Source: JBEEMU01 sp043778315 (GTDB taxonomy: Bacteria > Bacteroidota > Bacteroidia > Chitinophagales > Saprospiraceae). Taken from it: DNA of 5,941 nucleotides. Below are positions 1 through 5,201 of this stretch, in pieces. Every line of letters starts with the position of its first letter. Positions within the stretch are counted from its first letter, which is position 1. The notes beneath the pieces were generated by a model. The model saw only the letters and a program-made list of their open reading frames with translations. It was not told where the DNA came from and searched no databases. A program made the translations under genes and the position numbers. Location: contig JAYWGJ010000247.1 in the NCBI GenBank assembly GCA_043778315.1, forward strand, positions 1-5,941, given 5' to 3'.

Positions 1-2
1 TT

Positions 3-911
3 CTATTTCCAATCCACGTCCACAACCATTTTGCCGCGTGGCAAGGTTGGGAGTTTGCGGTTGGCTTTCGCAAATAAGATATTTTTAATATATATGGTAT
101 CATTTCCTAATGTGTAAGCAATTTCCGTACCAATCGGGTTGAGCGCGAACGCTTTTATATTTTGCTCAAAGATAATCATTTTTGGTAATACACTTATTGC
201 TTTCCACTGAAAAACACCTTTATCAGACGGAATAAATAAATCCTGCGCGTTTGGAGTCCAGCGCGGCTGTCCCAAAAACTGATTGGTAGTGTATGTTTTT
301 ATAGTATTATCGCTTTTTATCCATCTGATAGTGGATATATTGGTCGTATTATCTTTGGTTACAATAGCAATGTCATTTTTTTGTGAAATAGCGATAAATT
401 TTAAACTGTCGGTCGTGTTATGATAAACGGCAATTCTATTTTGAATAATAGTGCTGTAAGCCGCTGAGGTCGACTTGAAAAACGGGCTGCGTTTGGTCAA
501 AAAACAAACCGTATCTGCACCTTTATACTCAAAACTGATGGGTGCAGAATAGTCGATAGTTGATAGGTTTGGCTTAGTAGGGTAGGGGGGCGCGAGGTTT
601 TCTACCATCGGGTACTGCGGTTGAAGCGCGTTGAGGTACACTACTTGTCGGAGGTCGGCGCGGAGGGCGAGGCGCGTCTTGGCTACGCCGTCGGTCGTCA
701 CTTGTCGGTAGCTTGCGCCCGCAGGGTTAAATATATGGATTTCGTTGTTCGCAATATAAGCAATACTGCCTTTCGCAACGCCGATAGTGTCGGTATTCAC
801 TAAGCGCACGCCTACTATATCGTTTTGAAATAAACACGACGAGTGCAAGACGGCTGTAAATAATCCAAACATTAGTAACCGAATTGCCGACGAGGTTTGA
901 GAACGTATCAT
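3..911 (-). CDS. Probable lipoprotein with TolB-like beta-propeller repeats
   Basis: Predicted 302-residue envelope protein of unknown exact function. Seen: after MIRS there is a hydrophobic stretch (about residues 9-22) ending in LHSSC, so Cys26 is a plausible lipidation site, although the residue at -3 is His rather than the usual Leu. The mature part has repeats typical of PD40/TolB-like propeller blades: IAYIANNEIHIFNPAG (about 50-65), PRWTPNAQDLFIPSDKG (about 216-232), FALNPIGTEIAYTLGNDTIYI (about 255-275) and a closing VVDVDWK. Each shows the 'location-of-data, then display-of-value' strand pattern. The start at 911 was chosen because it gives an immediate signal sequence and lies about 100 bases downstream of a good promoter. 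The frame stays open to 1127, but that extension runs through a mobile element and past the promoter. It follows the Ton operon in the same orientation but has its own promoter. The stop is intact at 3-5. The lipoprotein call is fairly safe; the propeller call is an inference from a few repeats. Confidence 0.68.
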   Translation of the reverse strand: MIRSQTSSAIRLLMFGLFTAVLHSSCLFQNDIVGVRLVNTDTIGVAKGSIAYIANNEIHIFNPAGASYRQVTTDGVAKTRLALRADLRQVVYLNALQPQYPMVENLAPPYPTKPNLSTIDYSAPISFEYKGADTVCFLTKRSPFFKSTSAAYSTIIQNRIAVYHNTTDSLKFIAISQKNDIAIVTKDNTTNISTIRWIKSDNTIKTYTTNQFLGQPRWTPNAQDLFIPSDKGVFQWKAISVLPKMIIFEQNIKAFALNPIGTEIAYTLGNDTIYIKNILFAKANRKLPTLPRGKMVVDVDWK

Positions 912-1017
912 ATTAAATAAAACTAATTTTTGGGATTTTAAAGACAAAATCGTACCGTTCTTAAGCAAGCGATTTATAAAAAGACGCATTCCCGCCTGCC
1001 CGCGTTGCTTAACTCCA

Positions 1018-1049
1018 CAAAGATAATTATATATTATATTATAAACAAA
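1018..1049 (-). promoter_or_regulatory. Bacteroidota-type promoter of the propeller lipoprotein gene
   Basis: On the minus strand, TTTG (1049-1046) is followed by 20 bases and then TATCTTTG (1025-1018). This is an exact match to the Bacteroidota housekeeping pattern TTTG / TAnnTTTG at accepted spacing. Transcription would start near 1011, giving a leader of about 100 bases before the ATG at 911. The spacer is almost pure A/T. Confidence 0.6.
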
Positions 1050-1066
1050 CGATGTGTATAAATCTA

Positions 1067-1204
1067 ATATTTCTGGTTCTTTCAAAATTTTTGCAGGTTT
1101 TAACGGCGTGCGGGTTTTAACCCGCACAAAATAAGATAAGTGCGGGTTAAAACCCGCACACCGTTACGCTTCACCCACAAAAAACTTCAAAGAACCATAT
1201 TTCT
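1067..1204. mobile_element. MITE-like non-coding element (1075-1196) with 8-bp target duplication
   Basis: The exact direct repeat ATATTTCT at 1067-1074 and 1197-1204 flanks a 122-bp core. The core begins GGTTCTTT and ends AAAGAACC (perfect 8-bp inverted ends). The inverted similarity continues imperfectly inward for about 17 more bases, and after a small length difference resumes as a 27-base arm with 26 matches (1101-1127 against 1140-1166). There is no room for a transposase. These are the standard marks of a miniature inverted-repeat element moved in trans. Inference: GGnTCTT-type ends with an 8-bp duplication resemble the ISL3 family, recalled rather than searched. The element lies between the tonB terminator and the lipoprotein promoter and interrupts neither. 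Confidence 0.75.
1101..1166. repeat. Nested palindromes inside the MITE-like element
   Basis: Two 20-base blocks at 1108-1127 and 1140-1159 are exact reverse complements of each other. Each is also a palindrome: arms GTGCGGGTT and AACCCGCAC around a TT (left) or AA (right) centre. With the flanking TAACGG/CCGTTA the long arms reach 27 bases with one mismatch (1107 against 1160), around a 12-base spacer (1128-1139). The segment could form one long hairpin or two small ones on either strand. Confidence 0.85.
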
Positions 1205-1220
1205 ATGCAAAATTCCACAC

Positions 1221-1264
1221 AATAAAGCGGAGCGCAAGACTTTCGTCCTGCACTCCGCTTTATT
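1221..1264 (-). terminator. Intrinsic terminator of the exbB-exbD-exbD-tonB operon
   Basis: Two 20-base arms (1245-1264 and 1221-1240 in minus-strand order) surround a GAAA loop, starting 30 bases after the tonB stop. Two positions are C/A mismatches if read on the plus strand but become G-U pairs in minus-strand RNA, so the stem is unbroken only in the tonB transcript. The stem has a GC-rich core (GCGGAG/CTCCGC) and its 3' arm ends in CUUUAUU, which supplies the U-rich end. Confidence 0.8.
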
Positions 1265-1293
1265 CATTTATGGCTACGCCGATAAATATAAGA

Positions 1294-2133
1294 TTAATCT
1301 AGTTTGAAGACTACGGGTAAGCTAAACTGTACTTTTACAGGATTGCCGCTTTGTTTGCCCGGACTCCATTTTGGCATTGCTTTTATTACGCGGACTGCTT
1401 CTTCGTCGCAGCCGCCGCCAATACCGCGTTTGACTACCACGTCCGTAATACTACCGTCTTTGCCTACCACGAACGACACATATACTTTACCCTCGATGCT
1501 GTTTTCACGCGCAACGGTTGGGTATTTCATGTTTTCGCTAAAAAACTTGTACATTTCGGATTCTCCACCTGGGAAAGAAGGCTTAACCTCTACCGCAAAA
1601 AGCTGTAGCGTTTCTTCTTTTTTAGGCGGCTCTTCTACGACTACTTTTTTGGGCGGACCCGGATTGTCTGCTTTCGGCGCGTCGCGCGCACCGTTTTTAT
1701 CGCCCTCCTGCGTTTTCTGACCTGTTTCTTTATCTTTCAAGTCATCTTTTTTGGGCGGGTCGGGCGTTTTTACCTGCTCGTCGGGCTTCACTATCGGCGG
1801 CGTGAACTTCACCGTTGCCACAGGTGGCGGCGGTGGAGTTTCAGGTGGCGGCGGTGGTGGAGGCGGCGGCGGTGGCGGCTTATCATCTGGCGGCGGCGGA
1901 ATATCAAGGTCGGTCATTTTCGCTATTGTTACCGTACTTTTATCTGTTGGTGATAACTTGCTAGCTATCAACGGCAGACTGATACCGATAGTGAATATAA
2001 TTGCCCCAATTATCATCGACCGCTTCACATGATTAGGGTACGTCTTGCGCAAGTCGTATGCCCCATAAGCCTTATTCCGATTCTCGAAAATAATATCGAG
2101 TACATCGGATTTCATCACTTGTTTGTCATCCAT
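1294..2133 (-). CDS. tonB: TonB energy-transducing protein
   Basis: Couples the inner-membrane proton motive force, harvested by ExbB/ExbD, to TonB-dependent outer-membrane receptors (siderophores, glycans, B12). Seen in the 279 residues: a cytoplasmic head with ENRNKAYGAYDLRKTYP (about 17-33), common in Bacteroidota TonB; one membrane anchor (about 38-57); a proline-rich periplasmic spacer (about 78-170) containing 12 consecutive prolines (86-97) and a further five (100-104), then Lys/Asp/Glu-rich sequence; and a TonB C-terminal domain (about 190-279) with FPGGE, YPTVARENSIEGKVYVSF, VGKDGSITDVVV and the closing VQFSLPVVF. It is the last gene of the operon, 51 bases after the second exbD and just before a strong terminator. 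The start gives the normal family N-terminus and has an AT-rich leader without Shine-Dalgarno. Function is confident; its receptor partners are not in the window. Confidence 0.95.
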   Translation of the reverse strand: MDDKQVMKSDVLDIIFENRNKAYGAYDLRKTYPNHVKRSMIIGAIIFTIGISLPLIASKLSPTDKSTVTIAKMTDLDIPPPPDDKPPPPPPPPPPPPETPPPPPVATVKFTPPIVKPDEQVKTPDPPKKDDLKDKETGQKTQEGDKNGARDAPKADNPGPPKKVVVEEPPKKEETLQLFAVEVKPSFPGGESEMYKFFSENMKYPTVARENSIEGKVYVSFVVGKDGSITDVVVKRGIGGGCDEEAVRVIKAMPKWSPGKQSGNPVKVQFSLPVVFKLD

Positions 2134-2184
2134 GATTAAGTTTAATTTAAAATGATTTATTTTAGCTATATAATTAGCTAAACA

Positions 2185-2736
2185 TTACTTCGCGCCTGCT
2201 TCGGCAGCCAATTTTTTAGCCAAAGGGTCAATGTCCACAATAGCATAGATTTGTGTATCTGTGATAGCTATTTCGTCGAGAATATCGACTGTGTTTTTGT
2301 ACTTCGACTTTTCCATTGGCTTAATCAAGACGATAAGGTCTTTATCAGGCGTGGCGGTTTTTACTTCTCCTAAGCGGCGGAGCAGCAAGCTGCGCACCCC
2401 TTTTTCGGAGTAATCGGTGAGTTCGGCTTTCGCGCCAGGCTCGTTGCCTACGCCGTTGAACCAGAGAATAGAGTCGCCTGATGCCAAAATCAAAGTCAAA
2501 GTACGCGACGCTGGAACTTGCGTTTGGTCTTTTTCTTTGGTATCTTTATCCTTATCAGGCATATTCAATTCCATAGTTTTCGGCTTATTGAACGTGGTAG
2601 TGAGCATGAAGAAGGTGATGAGCAAGAAGCCCAAATCCACCATCGCCGTAAGATCTACGCGGGTCGACATTTTTTTGGCACGTTTTCCGCCTTTATGTTT
2701 CCCGCCCCCACTACTGGAGGTATCTAATTCTGCCAT
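2185..2736 (-). CDS. exbD: ExbD-family biopolymer transport protein (second paralogue)
   Basis: Second ExbD of the operon, 183 residues. ExbD sits inside the ExbB ring, and a membrane aspartate carries protons. Seen: a basic, Gly/Lys-rich cytoplasmic tail (about 8-25, KHKGGKRAKKMSTR), then VDLTAMVDLGFLLITFFMLTT (about 27-47), where Asp34 matches the essential aspartate of ExbD/TolR. A charged linker DKDKDTKEKD follows (about 61-70), then a periplasmic domain of strand-helix character ending DLIVLIKP...KYKNTVDILDEIAITDTQIYAIVDID (about 133-170). It lacks the internal insertion seen in the other ExbD here. It lies 58 bases after that gene and 51 bases before tonB, clearly one transcription unit. 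No promoter-like sequence was found in either gap. Confidence 0.92.
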   Translation of the reverse strand: MAELDTSSSGGGKHKGGKRAKKMSTRVDLTAMVDLGFLLITFFMLTTTFNKPKTMELNMPDKDKDTKEKDQTQVPASRTLTLILASGDSILWFNGVGNEPGAKAELTDYSEKGVRSLLLRRLGEVKTATPDKDLIVLIKPMEKSKYKNTVDILDEIAITDTQIYAIVDIDPLAKKLAAEAGAK

Positions 2737-2794
2737 GACTGGTCTTGTTTACTAAGTGAAGAGTGGTAAAAACTATTTATACAATAAATAATTT

Positions 2795-3403
2795 TTACTT
2801 GGCTATTTTCAGACGCGGATTTTTCTCCATGCCTGTAATCAAGCTGAACTTATTGATTTTCGCTTTTTGCAAAATATCAACCACTTTTTTGTACTTCGGA
2901 TACTCCGTATCTTTGTCTGCTTTTATCACGAACGGTATGTTCTGATTGACGTACAAACTCGCAGTCACCCAATCCAACAACTCATTATTGGTAGAGTCGC
3001 ACGGGATACCTGGCTGCCCTTTGCGGTCTTCTGCTTTTTTGCTCATTAAGGCAGGCAAATCTTTCATCGCACAACCGATACTCGCACCTATTTGGTACTG
3101 ACGGCTTTGCTCCTGCGTCATTTGCAGCTTGTATTTACCTTGCATTGCGGTAATTACGGTGCTGCGCGGCGCACGACCCAAAATGTCGTAAAACACTTTT
3201 CCGTCTTTATCCACGCTCAATACAACCACGTTCGCGTCTGGTATCATCGACTCGGCTACCGAAGTAGGCGTATCGACTTGTACAGGCTCTTCGGGCTTGA
3301 ACTTCGTGGTGAGCATGAAAAAGGTTAGCAACAAGAACGCCACATCACACATCGCGGTCATATCGATATGTGTACTCTTACGAGGAATTTTATGTTTTGG
3401 CAT
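2795..3403 (-). CDS. exbD: ExbD-family biopolymer transport protein (first paralogue, long form)
   Basis: First ExbD of the operon, 202 residues, longer than the roughly 140 of E. coli ExbD. Seen: a short basic N-terminus (PKHKIPRKS), the membrane helix IDMTAMCDVAFLLLTFFMLTT (about 13-33) with Asp20 at the proton-carrying position, a periplasmic domain starting near 56 (DANVVVLSVDKDGKVFYD), and a C-terminal part FVIKADKDTEYPKYKKVVDILQ (about 158-179) typical of ExbD. An extra segment of about 50 residues (about 88-138) interrupts the periplasmic domain and contains Cys111 and Cys135. Similar insertions are known from other Bacteroidota ExbD proteins; the two cysteines may be particular to this one. 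The gene starts 176 bases after exbB, a gap holding a weak terminator-like hairpin. Confidence 0.93.
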   Translation of the reverse strand: MPKHKIPRKSTHIDMTAMCDVAFLLLTFFMLTTKFKPEEPVQVDTPTSVAESMIPDANVVVLSVDKDGKVFYDILGRAPRSTVITAMQGKYKLQMTQEQSRQYQIGASIGCAMKDLPALMSKKAEDRKGQPGIPCDSTNNELLDWVTASLYVNQNIPFVIKADKDTEYPKYKKVVDILQKAKINKFSLITGMEKNPRLKIAK

Positions 3404-3541
3404 ATTTTTCTACTTTTTTAAGACATGATAAGTAACAACTGATAAATAATTATTATAATTTACACTATAATATATAGATGTCGTTATTACTAAGGTTATT
3501 CAGATATTTGAAACACTTTTTTCGTTGTAATACTAATGTAT

Positions 3542-3570
3542 AAAATTGGCTTTGCGCGAAGCAAAATCAA
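3542..3570 (-). promoter_or_regulatory. Possible attenuator hairpin between exbB and exbD
   Basis: Beginning nine bases after the exbB stop codon, minus-strand RNA can form a 10-bp stem (TTGATTTTGC with GCAAAGCCAA, containing one A-C mismatch and one G-U pair) around a TTCGC loop, followed directly by UUUUA. It is much weaker than the two terminators elsewhere in the window, so partial read-through to exbD is more likely than a full stop. This is an inference from shape alone. Confidence 0.35.
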
Positions 3571-3579
3571 CTAAATAAA

Positions 3580-4401
3580 TTAGTGTTTAGCTGCGAAAGT
3601 TTGTGCGATACTGTAACCTGCCTCGTCGATGCGATACGTCATCGTGTCGATTTGTGTAGTAAAATAGTTGTACATGATAATCGCAACTGCCGACGTACCG
3701 ATACCGAGTGCGGTATTGATTAAGGCTTCCGAGATACCGTTTGCGAGGGCTACCGCGTCGGGCGCACCTGCGGTCGCGAGTGCCGAGAACGCTTTAATCA
3801 TGCCGATTACCGTTCCCAAAAGACCCATTAGCGTAGCTACCGAAGCGATAGTTGCCAAAAACACGAGGTTTTTCTCCAACATAGGTAGCTCGAGGCTCGT
3901 CGCATCTTCCAACTCTTTGGTGATAGCGATAACTTTGCTGTCTTTGTCCACCGAGTTGTCGTTTTCCATTTGTTGGTACTTCGTCAAACCTGCTTTCACT
4001 ACGTTGCCGAGTGAGCCTTTTTGTTTGTCGCATTCGCTGATAGCCTGCGCTACATTGCCCGCCTCCAAATTACGTTTTACCGTTTTGAGGAACGTGTCCA
4101 TGTTGCCGTTGCCTTTCGCACGGAATACCGTAAGGAAACGCTCGATAACGAAAGTGATAACGATTAATAAAAGCGACAACAACATCGGTACGATGATACC
4201 GCCTTTATAAATTACGCCTAAATAATTGCCCTCTAAGGGGTGATTTTTTGGGTCGCCGCCCGCAAAGTTACTTGGATTACCCAAGATAAACATGTAAATA
4301 AGGACTGCCACTACGATAGCGACGGGTACTACAAGGATCGAGAAAATGTTCGACGATCCGCCTTCCTGAGCTGCGGGAGCTGCTGCTTTAGTTTGTGCCA
4401 T
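3580..4401 (-). CDS. exbB: ExbB/TolQ/MotA-family proton channel subunit
   Basis: Forms the pentameric inner-membrane channel that, with ExbD, powers TonB. Seen in the 273 residues: an Ala/Gln-rich start, an additional N-terminal membrane helix (about 19-40) not present in E. coli ExbB, a second helix (about 67-91, GGIIVPMLLSLLLIVITFVIERF), a cytoplasmic domain (about 95-175), then two signature helices: LATIASVATLMGLLGTVIGMIKAF (about 182-205) and ISEALINTALGIGTSAVAIIMYNYF (about 223-247). Thr197, Glu225 and Thr230 align by eye with E. coli ExbB Thr148, Glu176 and Thr181, the polar residues lining the proton path. It is first in the operon, preceded by a promoter about 110 bases upstream. The leader lacks a Shine-Dalgarno sequence. 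A TolQ role cannot be fully excluded, but the neighbouring tonB makes ExbB the better name. Confidence 0.95.
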   Translation of the reverse strand: MAQTKAAAPAAQEGGSSNIFSILVVPVAIVVAVLIYMFILGNPSNFAGGDPKNHPLEGNYLGVIYKGGIIVPMLLSLLLIVITFVIERFLTVFRAKGNGNMDTFLKTVKRNLEAGNVAQAISECDKQKGSLGNVVKAGLTKYQQMENDNSVDKDSKVIAITKELEDATSLELPMLEKNLVFLATIASVATLMGLLGTVIGMIKAFSALATAGAPDAVALANGISEALINTALGIGTSAVAIIMYNYFTTQIDTMTYRIDEAGYSIAQTFAAKH

Positions 4402-4456
4402 TGGTTTAACTAAGTTTTACGATTGATTAAATAATTAATGATTAAATTGATATTGT

Positions 4457-4482
4457 ATTTTGTTATTATATTTTGTTATTAT
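4457..4482. repeat. 13-bp perfect tandem duplication in the exbB leader
   Basis: ATTTTGTTATTAT occurs twice head to tail (4457-4469 and 4470-4482). It lies in the predicted 5' untranslated leader, between the promoter and the exbB start. The sequence is low in complexity, so replication slippage is the simplest origin. Confidence 0.8.
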
Positions 4483-4517
4483 ATAAAATATGAACGCAGC
4501 CCAAACCAAACCTAGTG

Positions 4518-4548
4518 CAAAGTTAAATATGTGTTTGATAAAACAAAA
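4518..4548 (-). promoter_or_regulatory. Candidate promoter of the exbB-exbD-exbD-tonB operon
   Basis: On the minus strand, TTTTG (4548-4544) is followed by 18 bases and TAACTTTG (4525-4518), a full match to TAnnTTTG with a TTG element at slightly short but acceptable spacing. Transcription would start near 4511, giving a leader of about 110 bases. It is the only place between 4402 and 4600 where both elements occur together. Confidence 0.5.
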
Positions 4549-4574
4549 TCATTATATCTTTTTTTTTCGTTAAG

Positions 4575-4604
4575 TTTTTCAGACAACCCTTTTTCAGACA
4601 GCAA
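4575..4604. repeat. Paired direct repeat upstream of the exbB promoter
   Basis: TTTTTCAGACA occurs at 4575-4585 and again at 4590-4600, as 15-base units matching at 12 positions. The pair begins 27 bases upstream of the candidate -33 element, a position where a regulator could bind. The 15-base spacing is not a whole helical turn, which argues somewhat against cooperative binding on one face. Confidence 0.5.
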
Positions 4605-4830
4605 TTAATAGGTAATAAAGTCGGTAATAGATTGCGATGATTAAATACCATTAATTTACATAAACAAATGATTTGCAGTTATTTATAATAAAAAAATAAT
4701 CAAAACCTGCGCGTTCAAGGCGGCAGAAAAACGGGGTTAAATAGGTTATTTTGCATCTATATTATTGTAAAAAATAATTTATAGTTTATCGTATATATTT
4801 TTAATAATATTAGAAATGTAGGGCAAATTT

Positions 4831-5016
4831 TTAGACGCAAAGGAGTTTTTTGAGTGTAGAAGATTTTTAAACGCAAAGAATTTTTTTAAACGCGGAGAAG
4901 CAGAGGGACAAAGAGGCAGAGCCGCGAAGAATTTTTTTAAACGCAGAGAAGCTGAGGAACAAAGAGGCAGAGATTTTTGAGCGTGGAGATTTTAGACGCA
5001 AAGAAGCAAAGTTTTC
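4831..5016. repeat. Purine-rich intergenic repeat block (ACGCAAAG-type units)
   Basis: Variants of the core ACGCAAAG, mostly preceded by T-runs ending in AA or AG, occur at 4835, 4871, 4890 (ACGCGGAG), 4922 (CCGCGAAG), 4941 (ACGCAGAG) and 4996, with more degraded GAGTGTAGAAG and GAGCGTGGAG units at about 4852 and 4979. All face the same way, and the strand is strongly G/A-rich. Similar 'cgcaaag/cgcagag' intergenic families are familiar from several Bacteroidota and cyanobacteria; the identity of this one was not searched. Confidence 0.7.
4871..4972. repeat. 51-bp tandem duplication
   Basis: Two abutting 51-base units (4871-4921 and 4922-4972) match at 46 positions. Both contain, in order, a CGC.AAGAA start, a run of seven T, AAACGC, GAGAAGC and a shared ACAAAGAGGCAGAG end. 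The five differences suggest an old rather than very recent duplication. It is the best-preserved part of the repeat block. Confidence 0.88.
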
Positions 5017-5131
5017 GCTCGCTAATTACGGTTAATCACTGCGGCTAAAACCTTTGTAAATATATAGATGCAGTGGCGTTCCGTTTTGGTGTGTGGCGGT
5101 GTATTTTTTTGAAAATATTTTTTTGTTGGAT

Positions 5132-5178
5132 AAAAAAACAAAAAAAATGGCTGCCTCAAAACAATTTGAGACAGCCAT
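5132..5178 (-). terminator. Intrinsic terminator of the rlpA-like gene
   Basis: In minus-strand RNA a 14-bp stem (ATGGCTGTCTCAAA with TTTGAGGCAGCCAT, loop TTGT) is followed at once by a long T-rich tract (5146-5132, broken by a single G). The one imperfect position is a G-U pair on this strand but a C/A mismatch on the other, so the hairpin fits the rlpA-like transcript. It begins 23 bases past the stop codon. Confidence 0.88.
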
Positions 5179-5201
5179 GCTGTATATATTTTACTCCGTG
5201 A

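Larger units (their letters stand above)
4402..5131. other. Gene-free stretch between rlpA-like gene and Ton operon
   Basis: No credible coding region was found on either strand. Reading toward the Ton operon, it holds a T-rich tail after the rlpA-like terminator, an unassigned segment (about 5017-5100), a purine-rich repeat block (4831-5016), a very AT-rich segment (about 4601-4830) with nothing recognisable, paired short repeats (4575-4604), the operon promoter (4518-4548) and an AT-rich leader with a 13-bp tandem repeat (4457-4482). No tRNA, riboswitch or Fur-like palindrome was recognised. Confidence 0.6.

Noticed and set aside
1304..2032. Plus-strand frames opposite tonB, including a poly-glycine product
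   Set aside because: The glycine run is simply the complement of the TonB proline codons; no start context or family support.
2161..2182. Inverted repeat TTTAGCT/AGCTAAA between the second exbD and tonB
   Set aside because: Seven A/T-rich base pairs with an 8-base loop and no T-tract; too weak to call a terminator or operator, and likely by chance in such AT-rich DNA.
3794..4033. Second minus-strand frame inside exbB
   Set aside because: It lies wholly within the well-supported exbB frame and its product is Arg/Gln-rich with no domain signature.
4507..4514. Alternative -7 element TAGGTTTG upstream of exbB on the minus strand
   Set aside because: It matches TAnnTTTG, but no TTG lies at a suitable distance upstream, unlike the TAACTTTG element at 4518-4525.
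4831..5016. CRISPR array
   Set aside because: Units are irregularly spaced, the sequence between cores is itself repetitive rather than unique, and no cas gene is present.
5036..5058. CACTGCGGCTAAAACC resembling the palindrome of the MITE-like element
   Set aside because: Only a short partial match, with no second arm, no inverted ends and no target duplication.
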